Of a stretch of 64,000 nt of DNA, positions 12,046 to 24,344 are shown in pieces. How positions within the stretch are numbered: position 1 is the stretch's first letter; every line of letters begins with the position of its first letter. A program made the position numbers and the translations under genes. The notes beneath the pieces are model-generated. The model saw only the letters and a list, made by a program, of their open reading frames with translations. It was not told the DNA's origin and made no database searches. Origin of the DNA: Oenanthe sinensis (lineage: Eukaryota > Streptophyta > Magnoliopsida > Apiales > Apiaceae). Location: contig CM053802.1 in NCBI GenBank assembly GCA_028671895.1, forward strand, positions 864,631 through 928,630, read 5' to 3'.

Positions 12046-12653
12046 GACCGGAAAAAAAATCCGAGTAAACCGATATGCGTATATGAATCCTGCAATTTTG
12101 GATACGAATACGGATATAAGCATATTCATATCCGAAAAAATCAAAATCCGAAATTAAATATATATGATATTTAAATAATATATATATAATTTAAAATTTG
12201 TTCTATTAGTCTTGTAGTGTGTGTATATATATTCATTAAATAATATATTTATAAAAAAATATATAATTATAAAAATATTATAGACATATATAAAAATATC
12301 ATTTGAGTTTAATATTATAAAAATAACAAAATTAGATTAAAAGGATAAGTAAAAATTAATTTAAAAATAAAACAAAATAGGCTTAAATACCTTTAACTCT
12401 TAACTCAATTAAAAAAAATTAAATTAAATTTTTAATATTTATTTTGTAATTGTTTTTGAATATTTAAAATAAATTTAAAAAACTTATTAAAAATCGGATT
12501 CGGATTATCTGTATCCGGATAGAATCCGTCGGATCCGGATTCAGATATTAACCTTTAAAAATTTTCGGATTCGAATACAGATTTTCGAATTCGGATTCGG
12601 ATTCAGATACGGATACGGACAGACCCGTATCCGAATTATCCGTTTGACTGCCT
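12046..12653. mobile_element. hAT-like MITE of the GGATACGG family, copy 1
   Basis: Both ends are built of CCGAAAT/GGATACGG-type short repeats (ATCCG, CGGATTCGG, GGATCCGGAT). The flanks share TTATTTCTAT (left ending 12045, right from about 12657), a possible target duplication. The AT-rich middle matches the interior of the element at 42903-57682 block by block, for example ATAACAAAATTAGATT and GGCTTAAAT-CCTTTAACTCTTAACTC. Confidence 0.7.
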
Positions 12654-13051
12654 TATTTATTTCTATACTTTTAGTTTTAACACAAAAAACAATCTATACT
12701 TTCTATCTGTACCGATCCCTTCTATAATCAACTTGGTACCAGTACTCATTATAACATATTTTATACATTTTGACCAACGCATACCCTGACAAAAAACGCA
12801 AAAAAATAAATAAATTTAACACCTGCATACAGATATATCTGTGTCATATAATTAAAAAAAATAATATAAAAATGTATAAATATATTCGTAATTGTCTATA
12901 CGTAAAAATATATAATTTGTAAAAATTAACCTATCAAATAACTCTGGTTTCAAAAAATCTAATGGTTTAATCTTAATAATAAAATTAAAAATGATGTATG
13001 TATATATATTTTTATAAGTATTTGTTACCAAAAAATAAAAAATAGAGCCTG

Positions 13052-13132
13052 TTGGGCTGGGTCGGGTAAAAAAGGCAAGGTGTTGGATTAAAAGAAAGGA
13101 AAGGGGGGGTTTTGAAATTAGGGTTTAGGGTT
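13052..13132 (+). promoter_or_regulatory. Site II (TGGGCT) and telo-box upstream of RPS15A
   Basis: TGGGCT at 13053-13058 matches the site II element TGGGCY. ATTAGGGTTTAGGGTT at about 13118-13132 is a telo-box in reverse orientation, 15 bases before the ATG. In plants this pairing is characteristic of promoters of ribosomal-protein and other translation genes, so it fits its neighbour. Confidence 0.7.
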
Positions 13133-13146
13133 GAGAAGAAGAAGAA

Positions 13147-14754
13147 ATGGGTCGGAGAATACTAAACGAAGCATTGAGGAAGATAGTGAATGCTGAGAAG
13201 AGAGGGTTTGCAAATGCCCATCTTCAGCCTGTCTCCAATGTCACCTCTTCTTTCCTCAATATCATGAAACACCGGGGTACGTGCTTTTATACATATCGAG
13301 AGAGTTCATTTCTCAATTCTTGCTTTTGTGAATTGTTAGATGAGCCCATTTGTCATTTACTATGCTATGCAGGGTACATTAAAAATTTTCAAGTACATGA
13401 TCCGCAGAGAGTGAAAAACATTACTGTTGATCTGCAAGGCAGAGTTAAAGATTGTAGGGTCCTTACTTATCGACAAGACATCAAGGCTCGGGATATTGAG
13501 AAATATAGATTGCGGACGCTTCCAACACGTCAGGTCTGTGTAATCTTCAAAATGCGTTATTAAAATCATATAGAAATGTGGAAAAATTACTGTTTTTTAC
13601 AGAATAATGAGATGTTTTGCTTTCTTTCGAGATCCATGCCATATTTGAGAGTTCTGCTTGTTTCCCGGGTGATCTTTTGGAAGGATAATCGTATTACCAT
13701 ATTTGAGTTAAATGCCATGGTGAAATTAGGAAGCAAAGTTCTGTAGGACCTTAGCTGTTGCTTATCTCATTATTAAAACGGTCTTAACATTAAGGTGCTT
13801 ATTTCCTATGCCAGGCATCTGGTTGTCCGTATTCTGGTTGTCCTTATTGTTAGTTGCAAATTTAACTAGCTTCTCTGTGAAAGTTGAAAGACACTTGCTA
13901 GACTGGGGCTTCAATTGGCCACTAAGTGCACGGAGTTTTAGCTGATTTGGTCTGCTTAGTAAACGTTGTTTTTATAGTAAATATACAACTATGTGCTATT
14001 TTTCTGGACGTAGCATACAAAATGCTAAATCTTGATAATTACATGTACAGTAAGTTGATTTCTTGGAATTTATTAATGTTTTGGCAAGATTTTGATTTTT
14101 TTTTTAAGAATATTGCTTCAGGATTGTTAAAGTCTTCTCGAATCGGAAGTTAGTCATTTTGCAAGCTTTATTGTTTTGTTTCAATTAAATTGATGGATTT
14201 CCCTCTCTTTACACGTTTGCGTATATTCAGCTTCCCTTGTTCCTTTTCTCTTGGACATCTCTGACAGAGTTCATTCTCCTAGTTCTAGCTTTTACCAACC
14301 CCTAACCATATGTATTTCCGTGAGCACTTCGTGGTCCTTAATAAGTACACGCATGGTAATTCTTTCATTATGGCGAGGGGTGTGGATGGTATCTATACAT
14401 GATGTTGCTTCCTTTTGACACAAAAAGTTATAAAGTATCTTACTATATTTAAAGTTTAAATTTAGTCAAAATGCCTTAATCACTGCTACTTGTAGCGTCT
14501 TTGCTTTTGATGTGGTATGATGTGATACATGTGACTTATGCAGAAGTGGAGATATCATTCATTGGGTGCTTCCCTTACATTTCTTGCTAAGATGTGTTAG
14601 AAAGCCATTTTAAAATATCACACTTGTTGACTTTGGTTTCCCATTGGTTGTGCAGTGGGGCTATGTTGTGATATCAACACCGAATGGACTTTTGGATCAT
14701 GAAGAAGCAATTCGTCAAAATGTAGGTGGTCAGGTTATTGGGTTTTTCTATTGA
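13147..14754 (+). CDS. RPS15A: Small-subunit ribosomal protein uS8 (RPS15A, S15a-5-like)
   Basis: Three exons: 13147-13276, 13373-13533 and 14656-14754, all with GT/AG borders, giving 129 aa. The product starts MGRRILNEALRKIVNAEKRG, then contains FLNIMKHRGYIKNFQVHDPQ, ITVDLQGRVKDCRVLTYRQD and RTLPTRQWGYVVISTPNGLL, and ends GGQVIGFFY. This is the S15a/uS8 fold; the LTYRQD and NAEKRG text matches the divergent plant S15a-2/S15a-5 type, described as a mitochondrial-ribosome form, more than the major cytosolic S15a. uS8 binds the central domain of small-subunit rRNA during assembly. Site II and telo-box motifs upstream support coordinated ribosomal expression. Mitochondrial versus cytosolic location is not decided by the sequence. 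Confidence 0.93.
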
Positions 14755-17721
14755 ATTATGTGTGGATCATTCAGTGATGAAGCACTTGTAGTCGTTCGGT
14801 GTTGATCATTATACTCGGCAAGGGCACACTATTTTGGTGCAAGTTAAAAACTCTTCCAGTAGACCTATAATAAAAGTTTTGATTTGGTTGACGTGTTCTA
14901 TGGACTATGATTCAGTTTATAGCTTTTTCAAATGCCAAGAATGTTCTTGTTAATTTTGTATTTCCTACATCTCCACCTCCTTTTTATGGGCATTTCTTGG
15001 AATTGAAATGTTCTTTCGAATGTGTGCGTATATATTTGTTTGGCTTTTGTTTGTAGTTGTAAAATTTAAAAAAAAAAACATTTTATTCTATTCCTAAATA
15101 AGAGAATTGACATGTGCAAGAGAACTCAATTTTTTATTGGCGGGGACATGCTTTTAAAACGTGCATCATAAGATATCAAATTATAAACAATTTTTTTTAT
15201 CGGATCCACATATAGTAAGTCTATAATATCCTATATGGGAGAGATTTTATAATTATATATTTATTTATTATTAATATTAAGATTTAGAGAATACTTTTTA
15301 ATAATTATATTATTATTATTAAGTTATAATTAATATTATATTGATAACTATTTAATATTCAATATCACACTAACAATATATTTATAATTTTAAAAATGTT
15401 AATAAATTTTTACTTTTAAATATTATTAACAACATATTAAATTTAATAAATACAATATTATTTCTAAAATACCCACGTTGATTTCATATTTAAATTATAT
15501 CAAAAACATATAAAGATTTATATTATTATCTCTAATAAATAGTTATATATTGAATCTTAAAATCTTATTTAATACATTACTATTATGCATTATTATTAAA
15601 TAACTGTTTGATTCGCAAAAGCGTACGAGTTTGGAATGAGAAATAAGATTAAAATGATAAAGAATCATTCCTCCTCGTCCCACGTGACTGTTGTAATGAA
15701 TCTATTTTACTTAAAAACAAATGATTACTTGTATCCATGTTTCATATGAGTATCGAAAATCCATAACTTATAGTTTCAGATATGAGTTTTAAATTATATT
15801 TTTTTTCAACTATATGGGGTTGGAATGACATAAAATCAGGTACACCAAATATGGGGTTGGAATGACACAAACTCATGCATGATACCTAAATATTATGAAC
15901 CAAAGGACCCTTGATATCTTTCTATATAATAATATTTCTTATGTTATATTTTTATTGATATTTTATATTAAAAAATTAATATTAAATTTTTACATGATTA
16001 AAAATTTATATTAATATAATATATTTGTTTTAGGTAAATTTATTATTATACAGAGAGAAATAATTATACAGAAAATATACAGATGTTTACAATGTGAAGG
16101 CTCGCTTGTACTATGGAAAGGCCAACAAATTTCACCGATTGAATATGTAATCATTCTGCGGATAATTCAAGACGAGAAGAATGGAGAAGTAGGAAGAAGA
16201 AACCATTCTAATTTAAACCGAAGCAATTGGATGCAAGAAGAAGAGGAGTGCAAGGAATCACTATGGATGTCAAGTTGTAGATTCCATTGAAAGCAGTTCT
16301 ATAAACACTGGAAGATTTTAAGATGATAAATAAAACATACAAGTACAAAGAAGAACCGGAAATAGATAAAAAGAGCCTCGCTTCCACCAGCAGAGGCACC
16401 ATTAAAGAAGATCTGTCGTCGTCAATGGAAGTTAGTAAGTTACTAAGAACTACCGCATCTGAAACCATATGAACCCCACCAAACTAGACCAAAAGAATAT
16501 GAACTCAAAAAGCTTGACTACAGGGCTCTGATACAAAAATGAAAATTGATTATGTGATGCAATTTTTGCTCCAACCATACCCAGGACCTAGGCAGAGAGA
16601 AGGAAAGGGGGTTCGATCATTGATGCTCCTGTTGTTCTATAGATTACATATTGAAGTTTTATTCAACAAAATTAATGGTATGATGTGAAGCATATTAGTA
16701 GCTCCCGCACCCGCCACAAAAGAAAGAAAAATAAATATCATCCACATCGATCAGTCTCTCCCACCCCAACATAACATTAGTACCATTCACACATCTGACA
16801 ATAACAGTTCAAAGTTGCAACCATAATAGCAGACCCCACAAAAAAAAATCATCTACATCAATGCAGTCTCTCCCACCCCCAACATAACATTAGATTCATA
16901 CACATCTATCAATAATAGTTGAAAGTGAAGCATACCAGTATTATTCCACGACAATCAAAGGTCCAAAACTACAGGTAGACTACTGCATTATTTTATCACC
17001 GGCTAAAAACTGCTACAGGCAAAATTTTGAAATATAAAACTCAATACAAACAATTCAAGTTGTAATATTGGCTCAAAAACACAATCTTAACTTGCCCCCA
17101 ACTATATTCTACTTAAAGAGTAATGCAGTTCTATAATTCAGTCAATCAAGTCTAGGGACTGATAAAACTCATGTATTTCATATACTAGACATAAGACAGA
17201 ACAAGCAAACAAAATTCTTGGGACTAGTTGATGAATTTCAAGCATACACATGAGTGTAACTTAAATTGTAATACTATATACATTATATGCATTTCAAATA
17301 AACGTTCGCATCAATCGTGAACTGAAAACATAACACATACTGACATACAGAAAACTTGTAATTAGGAAATCCTACGGGAAGTACATATAAACCCATCCTT
17401 GGACACAGCCTACAACAATAATGAAGAACGTATGCAAACCACATATATTTCCAAGGATCAATATCAAGGGACACAGCGCACATACTCAAAAAAGTAAACC
17501 AAATCCACGAAGAATTAAACAGGAACCACAATACATTAATTACCACACAAAGAAAAATAATATATCAATAGTAAATGGCATAACCATATTAAGATGGAAC
17601 GTACATCAATATCATTTTATTGAATATATAAACCAAGTCGATCAAAGCATCCGAGATAATATATATATATCACACATAACAATATCCAAATTCCAACAAT
17701 TAAACACTGGCAATCAGTGAA
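14755..17721. other. Spacer between RPS15A and CHMP1
   Basis: RPS15A 3' UTR, then AT-rich DNA with a MITE (15600-15912). Around 16528, GGGCTCTGATAC resembles the tRNA-iMet primer-binding site of copia elements read on the minus strand, but no LTR or ORF accompanies it. A loose tandem duplication (CAGTCTCTCCCACC at about 16752 and 16864, extending over roughly 16685-16935) follows. 17000-17721 includes the CHMP1 3' UTR. No gene recognised. Confidence 0.55.
15600..15912. mobile_element. Degraded MITE with CTGTTTGATTCGC / GAACCAAAGGACCC ends
   Basis: The left end AACTGTTTGATTCGCAAAA and right end TGAACCAAAGGACCCTTGA are inverted relatives of the GGTC-TTTGGTTC termini at 39298-39737. The interiors share CTCATATGAG, ATATGAGTTTTAAA and GGAATGACA-type text. 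The element is diverged and TWA-like flanks are uncertain. Confidence 0.45.
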
Positions 17722-18333
17722 TTACCCACGGGCCTTAAGCTCGGCAAGACGCCTAGTAAGATCATCCTCATCAACCTTCTCGGAAGTCTTAACCGGAACA
17801 GCATGCGCAGCCGGCTGAGGCAACCCAACCGAAACCTCCAAACCATAATCATCCGCAACTTGCTGCATCAAACTATTAACCTCCCCTTCGGGAGTGGAAA
17901 GGGACGTACTCCCGGCCATACTAGTCTCCATAAACTCCGCCTGCACTTCCATATTGACAAACTGTTTCTCGAAACTATCCATCGTCTCGGACATCTTCTG
18001 CAAGTTCCCAGTGGCAAGCGTTGACTCGAGAGATTTGACAATATTAGACATTGACTTACTAATTGTGGTCATTTTGGCCTGGGTATCGAGACGAGCAACG
18101 ACGGCGTCGAGACGAGAGGCGAGGCGGAGGTAATTCATCTGCTCGCTGCGTTTGCGAATGGCGTTCTCGGCGTAGATGCGAGCGCCGTCCATGTTGCCTT
18201 TCTCGATTGCTTTTTTCACTTTGAGCTTCTCGGATTTCTCGTCTTTTTCGCACTTGCGAGCTTGCCGCTGGAGGCTCTTGGCCGTGAATTTCAGCTCCAT
18301 TATTTGATTCATCATCTTCTCCGTATTCCCCAT
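17722..18333 (-). CDS. CHMP1: CHMP1-type ESCRT-III subunit
   Basis: A 203-aa single-exon protein. ESCRT-III subunits polymerise on endosomal membranes to drive intralumenal vesicle budding and scission; plant CHMP1A/B are needed for sorting membrane proteins such as auxin carriers. The start MGNTEKMMNQIMELKFTAKS and the basic helical N-terminal core (residues about 1-120, rich in Lys/Arg) are CHMP1 signatures. The C terminus ends DLTRRLAELKARG, a MIT-interacting motif (leucine-spaced helix) that binds VPS4/LIP5-type MIT domains. Length and all segments agree with the plant family. A telo-box lies in the promoter (18388-18396). No oddity seen. Confidence 0.97.
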   Translation of the reverse strand: MGNTEKMMNQIMELKFTAKSLQRQARKCEKDEKSEKLKVKKAIEKGNMDGARIYAENAIRKRSEQMNYLRLASRLDAVVARLDTQAKMTTISKSMSNIVKSLESTLATGNLQKMSETMDSFEKQFVNMEVQAEFMETSMAGSTSLSTPEGEVNSLMQQVADDYGLEVSVGLPQPAAHAVPVKTSEKVDEDDLTRRLAELKARG

Positions 18334-18387
18334 TTTATGTATAATTGGGGATTTGATTTCAATTCAATCGAGGATGATGATGATTTC

Positions 18388-18396
18388 TAGGGTTTA
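18388..18396 (-). promoter_or_regulatory. Telo-box upstream of CHMP1
   Basis: On the minus strand the sequence reads AAACCCTA, 55 bases before the CHMP1 ATG. It is a short motif found in promoters of growth-related genes; it is suggestive only. Confidence 0.4.
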
Positions 18397-19458
18397 CTGT
18401 GTAATATTAATATACATATATATATATGTGTGTGTGTAATTGGGGATCTGTTATCTGTGCATCGTGCGTGTCCACTTAGGTTTTTACCCTTCTTTTCACC
18501 CCGCGTTTAGAATCTTTAGTTCATTCCCAAATTATCTTTTTTTTTACCAATTTTACAAATATTTGTGTCATACCATTTTTAAAATTTTACATCTTCATTC
18601 CCAAAATATTTTACTCTCTTCGTCATGTTTTAAATGTTATTTTTAAATTAAATATATATATTAAATATATATATTAATATGAAAATTATTTTCTTATCTA
18701 TATTTATATTAATTGCAATGATTGAAATAGCTTCTATACATAATTTTGAATGATGACTATTTTACATTAATTATTAGTATAAATACCAATTCTTCAGTTA
18801 AAAGATAATTTTGAAAATTTACCTATAAAAATTGCATTGAAATAGGATAGTGTATATGTATTATAGGACAATTTTTTTTAAAAAAGTGGTATATATAATA
18901 GGAGAGATTATTATTTTTTCACAAATATATTTTTGGTATAATTTTAAAATTTTTGATTAAAAATTATAATTTTTCCTCAATGGTATATTCATAATAAATT
19001 ATTAGTAATAAAAAATAACAGCTGAAATATAAATATCAAATTGTTATTAAAAAAAACTAAGAATATTAATATTAACCATAAAATGAAAACATTTATAAAT
19101 ACGTAAAAAATAAATACAGGACATGCATTCTAATATCTAAGCAACTTCCGAGAAGCAAAGATATGATTGGTGGACCGACCTAAATACAATTCCCAAGTCG
19201 TTAGAATTGTCTTAACAGTGCAGCCAAACAAGAACAATCACCAACAAATTTGACTAGTCGACCTCTGATTTAAACTTCTCGAGTTCTTAATAACCTTTAA
19301 TCCAAAACTAATTAGACTTGCAAACTACAAATTAGCTAATTGTTGAGCACAATTGTATCCAAGAGAAACCTTATAAATAGGAACTGTAATAACTTTCACA
19401 TGGAGTAGATTGCTTACATAATATCCAAACTAACAGGCCTAACCAGAAAATCAGCAAA
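18397..19458. other. AT-rich spacer between CHMP1 and the F-box gene
   Basis: No gene recognised. It contains the rest of the CHMP1 promoter, with (TA)/(TG) runs near 18412-18440, and a Stowaway-like start (ACTCTCTTCGTCATGTTTTAAA near 18610) without a matching right end. Confidence 0.5.
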
Positions 19459-20417
19459 CTAGATGGAATTGGGTACTATTTCCCACAAATGGATTATTTC
19501 TTGATCACAACAGCATGCTTCACATTCTAAATCACCAAACTTTTCCCACACATGGAATGCAGACGTTAAATCTTCGTGCCTTGTGCAACAAATTGGCCTT
19601 TTTTGTCCCACCACCATAGTATTTTTCACCCACATTGATCCAAGTTTGCTTGAAAAATTTTCCCGAATTTCATTAATTCTATTTCTTGTCATCGGTGATT
19701 TTTTCATGTCAATAATAATCTTCATTCCTTTATCTTTTTCTTCACCTCCATGTAGTATCATGATAATACCAATCACATACATAGCTCCGAGATGTCCTGA
19801 ATTTGCAGCCTTCCTCAAGCACTCGATGCCAGAATTTGTCTCCGTCTTCCCAAAATATTGTATCTAAAATTTTGATATTTAATATTTAAACCTATATGCA
19901 TATAAGTTATAACTTGTAAAAACAAATCAGGGCCAGTAAGGAAATTTACTTGAATTTATTGTTAATAATTAAATCAGTTACGTGAGCCAAAAAACAACAA
20001 CTTACAATTCCATGCCGGTATAGAGCCTCTGGATTCCCAGAATCAATGCAGCGGTCTAAGAAGATTGCTTGCTTGTTTGATTTCCATGGAATCACGTGAA
20101 ACTTGTCAAGTGAAACATGTTGAGTCACATACTTGTCATCGACAAATTTATCAAGACTTTTGCAGCTGCATGAACGAACAAATAATAAGATCAGGTTAAT
20201 TAACTAGCTAGCATGCATATATTATAATGATTATTTGTTAAGAGAAATCATAAGAATACCTGAACTTGGTATTGAACAAGTCATCGAACGAAGATGCTGC
20301 TACTCGAGCCACGATTTCAATGAGTAATTCTGTTGGAATGGAGTCTAGTATGTTTTTCTTGTGATTTTTTTTCTTGAAACTTGTTTTCTTCATAGCTTTA
20401 ATTATTTGTACGTCCAT
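19459..20417 (-). CDS. F-box protein, At2g35280-like
   Basis: Three exons on the minus strand: 20417-20260, 20165-20006 and 19863-19459, with in-phase GT/AG borders, giving 240 aa. Residues about 20-50 read DSIPTELLIEIVARVAASSF, an F-box start (LPxELxxEIL-like), followed by DDLFNTKFSCKSL and VSLDKFHVIPW. The middle holds a Sel1-like pair: DSGNPEALYRHGIVQYFG and CLRKAANSGHLGAMYVIGI. The C terminus is Cys-rich (CCTRHED, CEACCCDQE) with the IIHLWEIVPN tail common in this family. F-box proteins are the substrate-binding arms of SCF ubiquitin ligases; the target is unknown. No broken codon was seen. The exon model is inferred by eye. Confidence 0.85.
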
Positions 20418-22385
20418 CTCTGAGGTCCGGAATTAGACAGGAGATGATCGATGTTGATTATTGATGACCCAATTTCTTGAGCTCTGCTGCTGGGTACATG
20501 TGTTTGTATATATAACCAAGTTTAAATTTGCCTTTTCCTTCTCGAATTCGGAGTTGTCTTGTTGAACTTCAAGTTGTAATAATACTTTAAAAAAGTAAAA
20601 CCTTATATTCCTAATATTCTCTAGATATATATGGACACCTTTATTTTGTTTCCGGTAATATTGTGGGTTGTTTAACAGTTTAATCGAAATATATAGTAAA
20701 ATCTGATTTAGCAAATCTTAAATATCCGAATCATTAATTTTTTTGAATAATTTCAATGAATGAGCAATCTGAATGATTAGTGAATAATATTGTTTGATAT
20801 AAATTTTGCATAAATTTGAATAATGTCAATTTTCTGTTTTATTCTTGTCAATGAATAATAATATAACTAGCTTAAAAGCAGGTGCAAAACAAGGGCCGTT
20901 AGCTTGATTTTTTTCTATTGTCATATTTTATATTTTGATCATATTTTTTTTAAAATTTGATTATTTTTTTTAAAATTTCACTTTTTTATTCAACTATATT
21001 TAATTTGATTCAGAGCCCAATTGATTAGTTAATGAAATATTATTGTAATATCTCGATGCCACATCGAAACATGTGTAGAATTTAGTTTATATATATAGTA
21101 GAGTACTACTGTCAAGTGTATCAACAAATAATAATTCTTTTGCGTTGGAGTGAACTTATGGATTATCCAAATTTTTGTATTTGAGTTAGTGTATCCAAAT
21201 TTATTTGTGATATAGATTTGAGACTTGATCTAATTTCGAGAATTGACTTTGATATGATTATGACAACCGAGTCAAATCTTGAGTTTTTTTCGAAAGTAGG
21301 TCAAGTAATCCTATCACCCATAAATACATAATTTCATAGTGCCCTCACCCAAATATAACAATTTGAGTAATACCCAAATCATAATACGCTTTTAATATTC
21401 CTGACAAAAAAAAACACTTCTAATATTAAAATATTATCTTAATAATTTTAATGTAATAAGCTTACTTTGAACGTAATTTAGAAGGGAATTGTAATGGGGG
21501 CTCTTTTTTAGTTGCTTATTTGCATATGCTCACTGACAGAGATGACTTTCTTGGTCCAAAACTTCTAAGTGCTACTCGATTGCTTTAAACAGAAAACCAA
21601 ATAAAAATTGGCATGCCCTTGGGGAGAGAATATTGATAAATGCTATAAAAATAAGCACAAGTAAAAAAACTAAACAATTAAAATTTGAATCGACTTTGAA
21701 TTGAATAGGATGGGTATCGGCCGATCAGAACCAATCCGATTATAGGTTAAAAAACAGAGTTTTAAGCCCGAAAAGTCTGATAATACACATAAGGATCTGG
21801 TAGCTGTATCTCAAATCCAGATAGTTTAACATGTTGAAGCATTAAAACAAGCCCAAAAATGCCTCACAATCAAACTAATTAAAATAAAAGTCTTTTCGAA
21901 ATTGATTGGAAAGCCACTATTCGCAATACCCAGCTACTTCAAATGACTTGTGTTGCATCTTCCAAACTCTATCCTCGAATTGTAAAGCAGACAAAACGAA
22001 TACATTTTCATTTTCTAAATCCCCTTCACTTCCACGAGTAGACATCATAACTGGATTAACTGCAAATCAATATGCATTTACATTTTATTATGTATTCACG
22101 ACAAGACACACTTCCCAACTTGAGCAACAAAATAACAAAGAAAAGAGTATCAAAATGAGGCCACTTCGAATAAAATAAAGGTCGTAGTAAACGGAGAAAC
22201 AATCTATATTCAAATAGATGTCAAAAGAATATTACATTTTACAGAAGAATTTGATTTATTAAAAAAAAAAGAGACTACAACCCATCTACCGTACACAAGA
22301 CCAATTCAATTCCGAGAGTTGGCGCAGTGCTTCATTTAACATGCTACATAAAAGATTTACCAGAACACGTTAAAAGCTTCCTGAG
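20418..22385. other. AT-rich spacer, no gene recognised
   Basis: Upstream of the F-box gene. The open frames at 20433-20714 and 21906-22178 show no domain and low-complexity composition. Nothing else is supportable. Confidence 0.5.
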
Positions 22386-22735
22386 GTTCTCAATCTCCAG
22401 AATTATCTTTGAAAAACTTTTCTGCTGAAAAGACAGTGAAGACAATCTTTTAAGTGTTCAGGGTGCGGACGAAGTTCTCAGGGCATTCATTGATCATATG
22501 ATCCACTTGTTAAATTACAGTATTACCAAGGTTATCATTTAATGCCTCAACTTCAAGTGGATCACCAACAATGGACCGAAAACTTAGTCTACTTTCTAGA
22601 CATATAATGAACATTTCATGATGAATAACCCGTGTAGGCCACTTGGCCTCCACCATGTCAAACAACAAACAAGTTTGATACTGGATCCCGGAAGACCCCA
22701 ACATAGGTTCCTGAGAACAGGTAGGAACGTAGGAC

Positions 22736-23220
22736 CATTATTATCATGAAGACGATTAGTCATTGACTAGTCGATCAAGAAAGTACTCGGGCGCCGAGGC
22801 TTTTTAACACCCGACTTGAACCTCGGCGCCCAACTTGGGTGCCGTGATAATCGTGATTATGGTGTACAATTGCATGATTCGATCAATGACAATACACAAG
22901 AACGGGATAGAGATGTACTTAATATTGAGATGGATTACTTTGATTTTCATCATCACTTGTATTTTTATTATCTTAGACATGTTTGATATTTGGTATTTGC
23001 ATGCTATTATGTAGTAAATATGCTTAATTTGAACTTATTACTCTATTACTTTTAATTTAAATTGTGAAATTGATGTGTTTAGCAATATATTTATTAAATC
23101 TAGTAAATATAAGTATATGGACGACTTGTCGACTTTTTATGACTAGTCGAACGACTTGTCAACTAGTCTTCTTCAAGGTAGTTGGGCGTCAAGGCTCGAC
23201 TTGGCACCGTAATAACCATG
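22736..23220. mobile_element. hAT-like MITE inside the PWWP pseudogene
   Basis: It is flanked by GTAGGAC at 22729-22735 and again at 23222-23228 (CGTAGGAC and TGTAGGAC as 8-mers), a likely target duplication. Ends are CATTATTATCATG and, inverted, CATGGTTATTACGG. Inside are GC-rich palindromic blocks (GGGCGCCGAGG ... CCTCGGCGCCC at about 22789-22830) and repeated GACTAGTCGA / GACTTGTCGACT text. Confidence 0.6.
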
Positions 23221-23609
23221 TGTAGGACTAAGAATAGGGTAGTAACCTTTAATAAGTTGCCAACTTAGCATCTAGAGTACGTCTCTAGGCTCAAAGTCTG
23301 CCAAGTACTAGTCTGGCTTATCATCTAAATCAACGTAGTTTACAAAAGCATGTTTTCTATTTTTATTTCCCAAGTTTCTTTTCCATTTCAGTTTCCATTT
23401 CATTTACCTGTCTCAAGCTAGTAGCCTAGTACTCAAGATGACAGTGGTAGCAGCACCTGAAGTCAGTTGTGGAGACAGGACATATATTCAGAGTACTCTA
23501 AAAAAATTGCAAAGCAGAACATTGCAAAGAGAGAGGATTGAAAATAACATTTATGTTAAGTTAAATTAGTGAGCCCAAGATTTATATAATAAAGTTATAT
23601 TAAGTATTC

Positions 23610-23981
23610 AATGGTCAAAAAATGGTGAAGCTAGTGGGACTTCAACCAGAGCCTCTTAAATAATGGAACCTTTAAAGTACCAAGCAAACCAGTGTAGCCC
23701 TATCAACTACTGGTTACTTATCCTACTTGCTAACTATACATAGGCAAATACCAGGGTACGGTTACTTATCCTACAGAATAACTATACATAGGCAAATCTC
23801 AGGGTACTCCGCGGGGAACCCTCGGTTCCACGTGGCTCTGCCCCTGCCTGAAGTGGCTAAATCAGAATTTAAGAAGTGCTCAGGAGGCAAATCTCAGGGT
23901 ACTCCACAGGGAACCCTCGGTTCCATGTGGCTCCGCCCCTGCCTGAAGTGGCTAAATCAGAATCAAAGAAGTGCTCGGGAG
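23610..23981. repeat. Tandem duplications beside a possible SINE-like segment
   Basis: A 95-bp unit starting GGCAAATCTCAGGGTACTCC occurs at 23791-23885 and 23886-23981 with few differences. A shorter unit (GGTTACTTATCCTAC ... AACTATACATAGGCAAAT, period about 50) occurs twice at 23711-23808. On the minus strand 23615-23720 contains TGGTTGAAGTCCCACTAG, which weakly resembles a tRNA B-box, so a SINE origin is possible but not shown. Confidence 0.55.
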
Positions 23982-24344
23982 CCTGAAGACTGACCTCGAC
24001 CTGAGTGCCCCTTTAAGAGGCTCAAATTCAACTTATCAATATATTAAGCCATCAGTTAAAATCCAGAAAAAAATAAACCATAAACACCAAACATATTTTG
24101 CAAAACCATCTATCCCATTTACAAAGCACAACCATTAATACATTTAATCAAAAATTCCAGCCAATGTACGGAAACAGATTTAGCAAACTTGGAACTTAAA
24201 ACATAGATAATATCAGAAGATTTATTAGTTTTTAAAATATGCATCAAACAACTGACATACCATATTACTGGCATTGCTCAAACCCTTTGAATGAAACAAG
24301 GCTCCCAGTGAACTGTATAACTGACATACATTCTCTGACACGAG

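Larger units (their letters stand above)
10082..13051. other. Intergenic repeat-rich DNA
   Basis: No gene recognised. It contains a degenerate tandem repeat (10473-11310) into which a Stowaway-like MITE is inserted, then AT-rich DNA, then a hAT-like MITE of the GGATACGG family (12046-12653). About 12660-13050 is featureless AT-rich DNA up to the RPS15A promoter. Confidence 0.6.
22386..24015 (-). pseudogene. Broken PWWP-family gene copy
   Basis: A degraded relative of the C-terminal half of the neighbouring gene at 24805-26612. The best block (22510-22704) reads SIVGDPLEVEALNDN against SIVGHPLDVEALDDG in the intact gene. Nucleotide similarity continues at 22700-22735, is interrupted by a 485-bp insertion (22736-23220), and resumes at 23221-23510 (AGAATAGGGTAG; GCCAAGTAC; CAAGATGACAG-GGTAGCAGCACCTGAAG). 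More matching pieces (CCTGAAGTGG-C-A-ATCAGAATCAA and GAGTGCCCCTTTA) lie at 23835-24015 within tandem repeats. No PWWP exon was found and the frame is broken, so it is a dead partial duplicate. Confidence 0.6.

Noticed and set aside
13118..13132. Interstitial telomere repeat
   Set aside because: Only two GGGTTTA units next to a ribosomal-protein ATG; it is a telo-box.
16500..16560. Copia remnant near GGCTCTGATAC
   Set aside because: Only the primer-site-like 11 bases are present; no LTR, gag or pol text nearby.
17283..17720. ORFs of 87 and 99 codons downstream of CHMP1
   Set aside because: They overlap on opposite strands in the CHMP1 3' UTR region; no domain and no coding bias.
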